26,921 nt of DNA from positions 1 through 26,921 of the forward strand of contig JBJXFI010000276.1 in the NCBI GenBank assembly GCA_046154695.1, read 5' to 3'. Both the position numbers and the translations under genes were made by a program. Below are positions 8,193-15,912 of this stretch, piece after piece. The notes beneath the pieces are model-generated. The model did no database searches. It had not been told where the DNA came from and saw only the letters and a program-made list of their open reading frames with translations. The stretch is from DALYLB01 sp046154695 (GTDB taxonomy: Bacteria; Acidobacteriota; Blastocatellia; RBC074). Numbering within the stretch: the first letter of the stretch is position 1; every line of letters starts with the position of its first letter.

Positions 8193-10112
8193 ATGAGTAA
8201 AGTGATAGGGATCGACCTGGGGACAACGAATTCGGTTGTTGCGATAATGGAAGGCAGTGAGCCGGTGGTGTTGACGAATGCGGAGGGGGGGCGCACGACG
8301 CCGTCGGTGGTGGGGTTCACGAAGGACGACAACCGGCTGGTGGGGCAGGTGGCGAAGCGGCAGGCGGTGACGAATCCGGAGAACACGGTCTATTCGATCA
8401 AGCGGTTTATGGGGCGCCGGTTCAGCGAGGTGGGGGACGAGATCAAGCAGGTGCCGTACAAGGTGTCGGCGGCGTCGAATGGGGACGTGCGGGTGACGGC
8501 GGGAGGGAAGGACCATTCGCCGCCCGAGATTTCGGCGATGATTTTGCAGAAGATGAAGCAGTCGGCGGAGGACTATCTGGGGATGAAGGTGACCCAGGCG
8601 GTGATCACGGTGCCGGCCTATTTCAATGACGCGCAGCGGCAGGCGACGAAGGATGCGGGGAAGATCGCGGGGCTGGAGGTGCTTCGCATCGTGAACGAGC
8701 CGACGGCGGCGGCGCTGGCGTATGGACTGGACAAGAAGAAGGACGAGACGATCGCGGTCTTCGATTTCGGAGGCGGGACGTTCGACATCTCGATTCTGGA
8801 GGTGGGCGAGGGCGTGGTCGAGGTGAAATCGACCAATGGGGACACGCATCTGGGCGGGGACGACATCGACGAGCGGCTGATCAAGTGGATCAGCGAGGAG
8901 TTCAAGAAGGATCAGGGGATCGACCTGTCGGCGGACAAGATGGCGCTGCAGCGGCTGAAGGAGGCCGCGGAGAAGGCGAAGATCGAGCTGTCGTCGACGA
9001 TGGAGACGGAGATCAACCTGCCGTTTATCACGGCGGACGCCTCGGGGCCGAAACATCTGGTGATGAAGCTGACGCGGGCGAAGTTCGAGTCGCTGGTGGC
9101 CGACCTGTTGCAGCGCACGCTGGAGCCGTGCAAGCAGGCGCTCAAGGATGCCGGGATGACGGCGAGCCAGATCGACGAAGTGGTTCTGGTGGGGGGCTCG
9201 ACGCGGATTCCGAAGATCCAGGAGATGGTCAAGCACTTCTTCGGGAAGGAGCCGCACCGGGGGGTGAATCCTGACGAGGTGGTCGCGGTCGGCGCGGCGG
9301 TGCAGGCGGGCGTGCTTTCGGGCGAGGTGAAGGATCTGCTGCTGCTCGACGTGACGCCGCTCAGTCTGGGAATCGAGACGCTGGGGGGCGTATTCACGAA
9401 GCTGATTGAGCGCAACACCACGATCCCGACGCGAAAGAGCGAGGTCTTTTCGACGGCGACGGACAGTCAGACCTCGGTCGAGGTGCACGTGCTGCAGGGA
9501 GAGCGCTCGATGGCCGGCGACAACAAGACGCTCGGCAAGTTCCATCTGGTGGGCATTCCGCCCGCGCCGCGGGGGATCCCACAGGTCGAGGTGACCTTCG
9601 ACATCGACGCGAACGGAATCGTCAACGTCTCGGCGCGCGATCTGGGGACGGGGCGCGAGCAGAAGATCACGATCACGGCGTCCTCGGGCCTGGCGAAGGA
9701 AGAGATCGACAAGATGATGAAGGATGCCGACGCGCACGCCGATGAGGACAAGCGGAAGCGTGAAGCGATCGAGACCAAGAACAAGCTCGATACGATGATC
9801 TATTCGACCGAGAAGACCATCGTGGAAAACCGCGAGAAGATCCCGGTCGGCACGATCTCCGAAGCCGAGGGCCTTATCGCCGAGGCCCGGAAGGTCGTCG
9901 AGGCGAACGATTCGGATCAGTTCCAGACTCATTTGGAGAACCTGACCCGTGTCTCTCATCGCATCGCGGAGGCGCTTTATCAGCAGCAGGCCGGCGGCGA
10001 CGCGGCGGACGCGGCGGGCGCCGGCGCACAGGGGCCGTCGGGCGGCGCGGCGGGCCCGTCAGGCGACGACGTGATCGATGCGGAATACATCGACGTCGAT
10101 GAGAAGAAGTAG
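8193..10112 (+). CDS. dnaK: Chaperone DnaK (Hsp70)
   Basis: This 639-residue Hsp70 is full length. The ATPase domain begins VIGIDLGTTNSVVAIMEG and contains FDFGGGTFDISIL and VVLVGGSTRIPKIQ. The substrate-binding domain has LLLLDVTPLSLGIETLGG and GTGREQKITITASSGL, and the tail ends DDVIDAEYIDVDEKK, as in most bacterial DnaK proteins. A strong ribosome binding site, AGGAGG (8182-8187), precedes the ATG. It is the first gene of the dnaK-hsp20-dnaJ-hspR operon, transcribed from the promoter at 8037-8065. It works with DnaJ and normally GrpE in ATP-dependent folding of cytosolic proteins; no grpE lies in this window. Confidence 0.98.
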   Translation: MSKVIGIDLGTTNSVVAIMEGSEPVVLTNAEGGRTTPSVVGFTKDDNRLVGQVAKRQAVTNPENTVYSIKRFMGRRFSEVGDEIKQVPYKVSAASNGDVRVTAGGKDHSPPEISAMILQKMKQSAEDYLGMKVTQAVITVPAYFNDAQRQATKDAGKIAGLEVLRIVNEPTAAALAYGLDKKKDETIAVFDFGGGTFDISILEVGEGVVEVKSTNGDTHLGGDDIDERLIKWISEEFKKDQGIDLSADKMALQRLKEAAEKAKIELSSTMETEINLPFITADASGPKHLVMKLTRAKFESLVADLLQRTLEPCKQALKDAGMTASQIDEVVLVGGSTRIPKIQEMVKHFFGKEPHRGVNPDEVVAVGAAVQAGVLSGEVKDLLLLDVTPLSLGIETLGGVFTKLIERNTTIPTRKSEVFSTATDSQTSVEVHVLQGERSMAGDNKTLGKFHLVGIPPAPRGIPQVEVTFDIDANGIVNVSARDLGTGREQKITITASSGLAKEEIDKMMKDADAHADEDKRKREAIETKNKLDTMIYSTEKTIVENREKIPVGTISEAEGLIAEARKVVEANDSDQFQTHLENLTRVSHRIAEALYQQQAGGDAADAAGAGAQGPSGGAAGPSGDDVIDAEYIDVDEKK

Positions 10113-10119
10113 ATAGGTA

Positions 10120-10176
10120 GTAGGGGCAGGCCCCCGTGCCTGCCCCCACCATCACCCGTGCCTGCCCCTACCATCA
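10120..10176. repeat. Tandem and inverted repeat between dnaK and hsp20
   Basis: A 22-bp unit (CCCGTGCCTGCCCC plus ACCATCA) occurs twice in tandem, 10133-10154 and 10155-10176, with one mismatch. A perfect 12-bp inverted repeat joins GTAGGGGCAGGC (10120-10131) to 10160-10171. In the mRNA this forms a GC-rich hairpin between the dnaK stop and the hsp20 start. It has no T-run, so processing or partial attenuation is more likely than full termination. Confidence 0.75.
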
Positions 10177-10185
10177 ATTGATCAT

Positions 10186-10626
10186 GTGAACATGAAACGA
10201 CATCGTCTTTTAAGCGAGTTGGCGGCGATCGACCAGCAGTTGACCCAGATGGTCAGCGGGCCGCGGGTCTTTTCGATGGAGCAGCCGGGCACGGGGACGT
10301 GGTCGCCGCCGGTGGACATCTATGAGACGCCGGTGAGCTTCGTGCTGACGGCCGAGGTTCCGGGCGTCCAGAGCGGGGAGATCGACATCAAGGTGATCGA
10401 CGGCAATCTGATTCTGCGCGGGGAGCGCCGGTGGGAGCGGGAGGACACGGGAGAGAACTTCCATCGCCTTGAAAGCTCCTATGGAAAATTCGAGCGCAGC
10501 TTCTCGCTCTCGGAACGGATCGACGCGGAGAACATCTCCGCGGAATTGCGGCGTGGGATTCTAACAGTGATTCTGCCAAAGCGCGCGGACGCCGGGCGGA
10601 AGATCGATATCAACACGGAAGGCTGA
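10186..10626 (+). CDS. Small heat-shock protein, Hsp20/alpha-crystallin family
   Basis: This 146-residue protein has an alpha-crystallin domain from about residue 42 to 140. It starts PVDIYETPVSFVLTAEVPGV and contains DIKVIDGNLILRGER. It also has the conserved YGKFERSFSLSERID block, and LRRGILTVILPKR carries the A/G-x-L-x-V-like signature (GILTVILPK). Such proteins form oligomers that hold unfolding proteins for DnaK/DnaJ, consistent with its place between those genes. The start is a GTG at 10186 or an ATG two codons later (10192); neither has a clear ribosome binding site, so translation may depend on the hairpin just upstream or on readthrough from dnaK. It sits where many HspR operons carry grpE. 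Confidence 0.92.
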   Translation: MNMKRHRLLSELAAIDQQLTQMVSGPRVFSMEQPGTGTWSPPVDIYETPVSFVLTAEVPGVQSGEIDIKVIDGNLILRGERRWEREDTGENFHRLESSYGKFERSFSLSERIDAENISAELRRGILTVILPKRADAGRKIDINTEG

Positions 10627-10682
10627 AAGGAAGCGCGAACTCCCCGCCTTTGCAACGCCCCGCGGACTCCAGACCTGGTTTT

Positions 10683-11840
10683 ATGGCTCAACGCGAAGAC
10701 TATTACAACACGCTCGGCGTCAAACGCGCGGCGACACAGGAGGAGATTCGAAAATCCTATCGTCGCCTGGCGCGCAAACACCATCCGGACGTCAATCCCG
10801 GGGACAAGTCGGCCGAGGAGAAGTTCAAACAGATCTCGGAGGCCTATGATGTTCTCTCGGACCCGAAGAAGCGCGAGGTCTATGACAAATACGGGTCCTA
10901 CAGCGAGACGATTCGGGACGCGGCGGCGCGCGGGCCGGCGCCGGGAGGAATCGACTTCGACTGGAGCGTCTTCACGGGCCAGGGAGGCGCGGGGACCGGG
11001 CCGTCGGGGGGACCGGGGCAAAGCGGCGGAGGCTTTCGCGACATCTTCGGGGACCTGTTCGGGGGCGGTCGAACGACGACCTCGACCCGTCCGCAGCGGG
11101 AGCGGGGCCAGGACCTGGAGGTGCCGCTGGCCCTGAGCTTCGAAGAGGCCATCAATGGATTGACCACCAACATCAACGTGCGGCGCACCGACATCTGCCC
11201 GAACTGCGGCGGGTCGGGAGACGCCAACGCGAACATGATCGTCTGCCCGAGCTGCAGCGGAAACGGGAAGATCTCGACAGGCAGCGGATTTCTTCGCTTC
11301 GATCAGGCTTGCGGGGATTGCGCCGGAACGGGAAAGCGGCGGCCGACGTGCCAGAACTGCCACGGCAAGGGCCTGGTGCCGAAATACGAATCGGTCAAGG
11401 TCCGCATCCCCGCCGGAGTGAACACGGGCTCCCGCGTGCGCGTGCAGGGCAAGGGAGAGGCCGGCCTGAAGGGGGCGCCCTCCGGCGACCTGTTCATCAT
11501 CACCAACGTCTCCCCACATTCGCTCTTCACGCGGAAGGGGGACAACATTTATTGCACCATCCCGATCACGCTGCCGGAGGCCGCGCTGGGCGCCAAGATC
11601 GAGGTGCCGACCGTGGCCGGGAAGGCGCAGCTGCGAATTCCGCCCGGCACGCAATCGGGCCAGATCTTCCGATTGCGCGAAAAGGGCGCGCCCAGCCTGC
11701 GCGGCTCGACACGCGGCGATCAGTATGTCGAGGTCAGAATCGTGCTGCCGAAGATCATCGATGAGGATTCCAAGAATCTGCTCCGGGAATTCGCCAAGCG
11801 CAACCCCGACAACCCACGGGTGGTGTTCGGACTGGAATAG
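10683..11840 (+). CDS. dnaJ: Chaperone DnaJ (Hsp40, with zinc-finger domain)
   Basis: This 385-residue co-chaperone stimulates DnaK ATPase activity. I chose the ATG at 10683 because the protein then starts MAQREDYYNTLGVKR, the normal J-domain N-terminus; a TTG at 10650 would add 11 atypical residues. The J domain has HPD at 34-36. A Gly/Phe-rich stretch spans about 75-130. All four CxxCxGxG zinc-binding repeats are present between about 172 and 230 (CPNCGGSG, CPSCSGNG, CGDCAGTG, CQNCHGKG). The C-terminal peptide-binding domains include VRIPAGVNTGSRVRVQGKGE. It is a complete type I DnaJ. It lies 56 bp after hsp20 and 9 bp before hspR. Confidence 0.96.
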   Translation: MAQREDYYNTLGVKRAATQEEIRKSYRRLARKHHPDVNPGDKSAEEKFKQISEAYDVLSDPKKREVYDKYGSYSETIRDAAARGPAPGGIDFDWSVFTGQGGAGTGPSGGPGQSGGGFRDIFGDLFGGGRTTTSTRPQRERGQDLEVPLALSFEEAINGLTTNINVRRTDICPNCGGSGDANANMIVCPSCSGNGKISTGSGFLRFDQACGDCAGTGKRRPTCQNCHGKGLVPKYESVKVRIPAGVNTGSRVRVQGKGEAGLKGAPSGDLFIITNVSPHSLFTRKGDNIYCTIPITLPEAALGAKIEVPTVAGKAQLRIPPGTQSGQIFRLREKGAPSLRGSTRGDQYVEVRIVLPKIIDEDSKNLLREFAKRNPDNPRVVFGLE

Positions 11841-11849
11841 GGGACGTAC

Positions 11850-12266
11850 ATGAAGAAGCGGGCAAAGGGCTATACGATCAGCGCGGTCGCGGATCATTAC
11901 GGGGTCCATCAGCAGACGCTGCGCATGTATGAACGCGAGGGGCTGCTCAAGCCGTCCCGGTCCGAAGGCAACGTCCGGCTCTACACGGATGAGGATATCG
12001 AGCGCCTGGAAGTCATCCTGAAATTGACCCGCGACCTGGGCGTCAACCTGGCCGGTGTGGAGATCATTCTCAATATGCGCGAGAAGATGGACCAGATGCA
12101 GCAGGAATTCAACCGCTTCTTCGAGCTGCTGCGGGATTACGCGGCGCAGAACGCCGCCACACAGAACGACCCGCAGGCCCTCCAGGCGCTCGTCCCCACC
12201 CACCGATCGGTCGTCGTTCGAACCACGGCCCGGCGGAACATCAAGATTCAAAACCTCGACGAATAG
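11850..12266 (+). CDS. hspR: HspR, MerR-family heat-shock repressor
   Basis: This 138-residue DNA-binding protein matches HspR closely. The winged-helix N-terminus reads YTISAVADHYGVHQQTLRMYEREGLLKPSR (about 8-37), then SEGNVRLYTDEDIERLEVI. The effector-side stretch LTRDLGVNLAGVEIILNMREKM is characteristic of HspR rather than of other MerR proteins. A coiled-coil helix and a Gln/Ala-rich tail follow. By family knowledge HspR represses dnaK operons at HAIR sites and needs DnaK as corepressor. Here the gene ends the dnaK operon, and a HAIR-spaced repeat overlaps the operon promoter, so a feedback loop is likely. The ATG is 9 bp after dnaJ, with AGGGGA upstream. Confidence 0.93.
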   Translation: MKKRAKGYTISAVADHYGVHQQTLRMYEREGLLKPSRSEGNVRLYTDEDIERLEVILKLTRDLGVNLAGVEIILNMREKMDQMQQEFNRFFELLRDYAAQNAATQNDPQALQALVPTHRSVVVRTTARRNIKIQNLDE

Positions 12267-12298
12267 CCATATTCCATGGGGTTTCCGGCGCCCCCCTT

Positions 12299-12327
12299 TT
12301 GACACCTTTCACCTCGTACCCTACACT
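12299..12327 (+). promoter_or_regulatory. Putative sigma-70 promoter for rseP
   Basis: TTGACA (12299-12304), a 17-bp spacer and TACACT (12322-12327) give a consensus -35 and a 4-of-6 -10. It lies between hspR and rseP, about 105 bp upstream of the chosen rseP start, so rseP probably has its own promoter outside the heat-shock operon. Confidence 0.6.
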
Positions 12328-12431
12328 TCGACCGGATTAAAAATAGAATATACGTGAGCACGCAAGCGGGGTGCGCGCGCGTCCGCCCCTCCGGCGAAGA
12401 GAGGGGAGTCAATCAGGGGGAGGATCAAGCA

Positions 12432-13871
12432 GTGAGCGTCATAGCATTCGCCATCTCGGCAGGCCACATCCAGGGGTTCCTCGCGTTCGTTCTCGTTCTG
12501 TGCGCGATGGTCGTCATCCACGAGTTCGGCCATTTCATCGTCGCCAAGATGCTGGGGATCGCGGTGGAGACCTTCTCGGTCGGATTTGGGCCGAGGTTGT
12601 TTGGATTTCAGATCGGGGAGACGGACTATCGATTCAGCGCCATTCCGCTCGGCGGGTATGTGAAATTTCGCGGCGAGAACCTGGAGATGCTGCAGGGAAA
12701 GACCGAGGGTTCGATCGACGAGTTTCTTTCGCACGCGAAGTGGAAACGGTTTCTGGTCGCGGTCGCCGGTCCGGTCTTCAATATCGTCACGGCGCTGCTG
12801 ATTCCCGCGGCGGCGATCATGGTCGGCTTTCAGGAACGGGCGGAGATGGCGCAGCAGCCCGTGGTGGGCCGGGTCCAGGCCGGATCCCCCGCGGAAAAGG
12901 CGGGCCTGCTCCCCGGAGATCGCATCCTGACCTATTACGGGGATGAGAATCCGGCCTGGCAGGACATCAATATGGACATCATGCTGCGTCCCGGCGAGCC
13001 GATCCCCATGAAGGTCGAGCGCAATGGAAAGCAGTTGGAGCTTACGCTTACGCCGGGGGAGCGCAAGATCGAGGGCGAGCGGATCGGGGAATCGGGGATC
13101 GAGCCGTACATCGGCCTGAGTCAACTGCGGGTCCTGAGCGTGGCGACCGACCTGCCGGCCGGGAAAGCGGGTCTCCTGCCCGCCGACAAGATCACCTCGA
13201 TCAATGGAAAGCCGATCACGGCCTGGCATCAGTTCAAGGGCGAATTGGCGGCCAGCAACGGCCAGCCGGTGGCGCTCAAGGTCGTGCGCGGGGAGAAGAC
13301 CTTCGATTTGCAGGCGGCCCCGGTGATGACTGACGGTGAATATCGGCTGGGATTCCGCCCGGAGCTGCTGGTTCCGGTCAAGACGACCTCGGTGCTGGCG
13401 GCGCTGAAATTCGGCGTCGACTACAACTGGCGGTTGATGAAGCTGACCGGCATCCTCTTCAAACAGATCTTCGCGGGGCAGCGTTCCGCGCGAAAGGCCG
13501 TCGGCGGCCCGATCCGGATCGCGGAGCAGACCATCAGCACCTATCGGGAGGTCGGCTGGTCCGGCGTCATCGAACTGATGGGCATGCTCAGTCTGAACCT
13601 TGGCGTCTTCAATCTGCTGCCGATTCCGGTGCTCGATGGCGGAGTCATCATGATGATCTTCGTCGAATGGATCTTCGGCCTAATCGGCCTGTCGCTGACG
13701 ATGAACATCCGGGAGCGCGTTCAGCAGGTGGGCTTCGTGATGGTCCTGCTCCTGATGGGATTCGTAATCATCAATGACGTGATCGGCGTGGGCGAGAAGG
13801 TCTTCACCAAGCCCCCTCCTCCGATGGCGGCGCAGGAACAACCGACCGCCTCTCCGCCGCCGCCCAAATAG
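12432..13871 (+). CDS. rseP: RIP metalloprotease RseP (site-2 protease, M50)
   Basis: This 479-residue intramembrane zinc protease is of the RseP/RasP family, which cleaves anti-sigma factors and signal-peptide remnants. I chose the GTG at 12432 because GGGGGAGGA lies just upstream and the protein then begins with the first membrane segment; a start at 12354 would add 26 unlikely residues. HEFGH is at 30-34 in that segment. Two PDZ domains follow, at about 135-215 (GRVQAGSPAEKAGLLPGDRI) and 235-310 (TDLPAGKAGLLPADKITSI). The C-terminal catalytic segment NLLPIPVLDGG (about 393-403) supplies the third ligand Asp. All active-site residues are present. A strong terminator lies 30 bp after the stop. 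Confidence 0.95.
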   Translation: MSVIAFAISAGHIQGFLAFVLVLCAMVVIHEFGHFIVAKMLGIAVETFSVGFGPRLFGFQIGETDYRFSAIPLGGYVKFRGENLEMLQGKTEGSIDEFLSHAKWKRFLVAVAGPVFNIVTALLIPAAAIMVGFQERAEMAQQPVVGRVQAGSPAEKAGLLPGDRILTYYGDENPAWQDINMDIMLRPGEPIPMKVERNGKQLELTLTPGERKIEGERIGESGIEPYIGLSQLRVLSVATDLPAGKAGLLPADKITSINGKPITAWHQFKGELAASNGQPVALKVVRGEKTFDLQAAPVMTDGEYRLGFRPELLVPVKTTSVLAALKFGVDYNWRLMKLTGILFKQIFAGQRSARKAVGGPIRIAEQTISTYREVGWSGVIELMGMLSLNLGVFNLLPIPVLDGGVIMMIFVEWIFGLIGLSLTMNIRERVQQVGFVMVLLLMGFVIINDVIGVGEKVFTKPPPPMAAQEQPTASPPPPK

Positions 13872-13901
13872 CGGAGGGGAGAGTCAATCCAAACACCCCG
13901 G

Positions 13902-13942
13902 GACGCGCGATTCGGCGATCGAATCGCGCGTCTCTTATTTTC
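13902..13942 (+). terminator. Rho-independent terminator of rseP
   Basis: A perfect 12-bp stem, GACGCGCGATTC (13902-13913) with 13921-13932, has a 7-nt loop and is followed by TCTTATTTTC. It lies 30 bp past the rseP stop. The rest of the 326-bp gap to the permease gene holds a candidate promoter at 14011-14039 and nothing else I recognise. Confidence 0.85.
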
Positions 13943-14010
13943 GGCCTCCCGGCCGCGGATGAGTTCGCCCCTCCCCGAGCAGCCAAAAACCGCGCCGCCC
14001 CTCGCAGGCA

Positions 14011-14039
14011 TTGACCGTTTCAATACTTACAGTTAGAGT
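14011..14039 (+). promoter_or_regulatory. Putative promoter of the amino-acid permease gene
   Basis: TTGACC (14011-14016), a 17-bp spacer and TAGAGT (14034-14039) match sigma-70 elements at five and four of six positions. The element leaves a leader of about 150 nt before the permease ATG; I see no recognised riboswitch in that leader. Confidence 0.45.
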
Positions 14040-14197
14040 ACCGCCGCTTTCAAACGACACGAGGACCGCTGAACCCGTCACCGATACGAGAGATTCCCGC
14101 AGGAACGGCCTCCCGGCCAAGTGGAGCCGCCGTTTCTCGTTCAGCCGTCCTTTTTTGCATCGACGACAACCATTCCCAATAACCCCAGGAGGGCTGG

Positions 14198-15685
14198 ATG
14201 GCAAATATCTTCGCGAAGAAGTCCATTGCCGCATTACAGGCGGAGGCGGCGGCGAGCGGTGAGCACAGTCTGAAGCGTTCGCTGACGGGATTCAACCTGG
14301 TCATGCTCGGCATCGGAGCGATCATCGGCGCGGGCATCTTCGTGCTGACCGGAACGGCGGCGGCCAACTATGCGGGCCCGGCCGTGGTGATGTCTTTCGT
14401 GCTGAGCGCGATCACCTGCGCGCTGGCGGGGCTCTGTTACGCTGAAATGGCCTCGACCGTACCGATCGCGGGCAGCGCGTATACCTATGCCTACGCGACG
14501 ATGGGGGAATTTGTCGCGTGGGTGATCGGGTGGGATCTGGTGCTGGAATACGCCGTCGGCGCCACGACGGTGGCCGTCGGCTGGTCGGGATATGTGATGA
14601 GCTTCCTGCGGGGGGTCGGCATCGACCTTCCGCCGGCGTTCTCCGGCGCGCCGGTCAGGTATGTGCTGGATCAGGCGACGGGGCATGGCTCGTTCGAATC
14701 GACGGGGGCCATCATCAACGTGCCGGCGATGATCATCATTCTGCTGGTCACGCTCCTGCTGACCATCGGCATCGAAGCGTCGGCCAAGGCGAACAATATC
14801 ATCGTCATCGTGAAAGTCACGATCGTCCTGATCTTCATTCTGGCGGGCATCAGCCACGTCGATCACGCCAAGTGGGTGACCGACGCCAATCCGGCCGGAT
14901 CGTTCGTCCCGCCGCAGCTCGGGCCCGGCCAGTTCGGCTTCTCCGGCATCGTGCGCGCGGCGGCGGTGGTCTTCTTCGCGTATATCGGTTTTGACGCGGT
15001 TTCGACGGCGGCGCAGGAGGCCAAAAATCCGAAGCGGGACATGCCGATCGGAATTCTGGGCTCGCTCGCCATCTGCACGGTGCTCTACATCCTGGTCGCC
15101 TATGTGCTGACCGGCGTCGTCCCCTATGACCAGCTTCGCGTCGCCGAGCCGATCGCCAAGGGCATCGACGCCATCGGACTGAAATGGCTCTCTCCCTTCG
15201 TCAAGCTGGGGGCGATCGCCGGCCTCAGTTCCGTGATTCTCGTGATGATGCTCGGGCAGACGCGCGTCTTCTTCTCGATGGCCAATGACGGCCTGCTGCC
15301 GGGCCTCGTCTCGAAGATTCACCCGCGATTCCGAACGCCGTACCTGACGACGATCATCACCGGCGTCTTCGTGATGATCGCGGCCGGCCTCGCGCCGATC
15401 GATCTGGTCGGCGAACTGACCAGCATCGGAACGCTCTTCGCGTTCGCGATCGTCTGTGTCGGCGTGCTCGTTCTGCGCATCACGCAGCCTGAATTGGAAC
15501 GCCCCTTCAAGACCCCGCTGGTCTTCGTCACCGCGCCGCTCGGCGCCATCGCCTCCGTCTATCTCATGCTCAGCCTGCCCCCCGACACCTGGATTCGCCT
15601 GATTGTCTGGATGGCGATCGGCCTCGTGATCTATTTTGTCTACGGCATGCGCAATAGCCGGCTCGGCAAGGCAACGAAGGGATAA
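14198..15685 (+). CDS. APC-superfamily amino acid permease (cationic amino acid transporter type)
   Basis: This 495-residue inner-membrane transporter has about 12-14 hydrophobic segments. The first helix carries the APC substrate/sodium-site signature GIGAIIGAGIFVLTG (about 37-51). CYAEMASTVPIAGSAYTYAY and GWDLVLEYAVGATTVAVGWSGY are typical of the CAT/YfnA subfamily. FFAYIGFDAVSTAAQEAKNP forms helix 6 and its flank, again a CAT hallmark. The N-terminal soluble stretch (FAKKSIAALQAEAAASGEHSLKRSLTGFN) is normal for the group. A perfect AGGAGGG (14187-14193) precedes the ATG. The substrate is probably an amino acid; which one cannot be told. The gene converges on the SIS-domain gene across a repeat-filled gap. 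Confidence 0.93.
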   Translation: MANIFAKKSIAALQAEAAASGEHSLKRSLTGFNLVMLGIGAIIGAGIFVLTGTAAANYAGPAVVMSFVLSAITCALAGLCYAEMASTVPIAGSAYTYAYATMGEFVAWVIGWDLVLEYAVGATTVAVGWSGYVMSFLRGVGIDLPPAFSGAPVRYVLDQATGHGSFESTGAIINVPAMIIILLVTLLLTIGIEASAKANNIIVIVKVTIVLIFILAGISHVDHAKWVTDANPAGSFVPPQLGPGQFGFSGIVRAAAVVFFAYIGFDAVSTAAQEAKNPKRDMPIGILGSLAICTVLYILVAYVLTGVVPYDQLRVAEPIAKGIDAIGLKWLSPFVKLGAIAGLSSVILVMMLGQTRVFFSMANDGLLPGLVSKIHPRFRTPYLTTIITGVFVMIAAGLAPIDLVGELTSIGTLFAFAIVCVGVLVLRITQPELERPFKTPLVFVTAPLGAIASVYLMLSLPPDTWIRLIVWMAIGLVIYFVYGMRNSRLGKATKG

Positions 15686-15698
15686 TTGATAATTAATA

Positions 15699-15726
15699 GT
15701 TGATAGTTGATAGTTGATAGTTGATA
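15699..15726. repeat. 7-bp tandem repeat GTTGATA x4 (left arm)
   Basis: Four perfect GTTGATA units follow the permease stop after a degenerate unit (AATTAAT, 15691-15697). This is the inverted orientation of the ten-unit array at 15841-15910, so the two arms can pair around the hairpin at 15727-15770. Confidence 0.95.
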
Positions 15727-15770
15727 GTGAGGAAGGGGCGCGGGACCAAAATCCCGCGCCCCTTCCTCAC
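15727..15770. terminator. 19-bp perfect hairpin between convergent genes
   Basis: GTGAGGAAGGGGCGCGGGA (15727-15745) pairs perfectly with 15752-15770 around a 6-nt loop (CCAAAA). It lies between the convergent permease and SIS-domain genes, so a bidirectional terminator is the simplest role. It has only TTT on the plus side and no T-run on the minus side, so factor-independent termination is uncertain. Confidence 0.6.
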
Positions 15771-15840
15771 TTTCAGCGGCCCCTCCGCGCAAACAGCCCC
15801 CAACTCAATAAAAACAAAGAGGTTAACTAAGCCATTCAAC

Positions 15841-15910
15841 TATCAACTATCAACTATCAACTATCAACTATCAACTATCAACTATCAACTATCAACTATC
15901 AACTATCAAC
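15841..15910. repeat. 7-bp tandem repeat TATCAAC x10 (right arm)
   Basis: Ten perfect TATCAAC units run head to tail, with degenerate units at each edge (ATTCAAC 15834-15840, TATCAG 15911-15916). The stop codon of the SIS-domain gene (TCA on this strand, 15913-15915) lies in the last degenerate unit. The array resembles the short tandemly repeated heptamers known from cyanobacteria and other bacteria. Confidence 0.97.
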
Positions 15911-15912
15911 TA

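Noticed and set aside
8151..9959. 602-residue minus-strand open frame opposite dnaK
   Set aside because: It is the shadow of dnaK in high-GC sequence and contains only Arg/His/Leu-rich repeats of no known family.
14040..14197. Riboswitch in the permease leader
   Set aside because: I looked for lysine, glycine and T-box features in the 150-nt leader and saw no matching conserved core or terminator hairpin.
15699..15910. CRISPR array
   Set aside because: The heptamers are contiguous with no spacers, and there are no cas genes; this is a simple tandem repeat.
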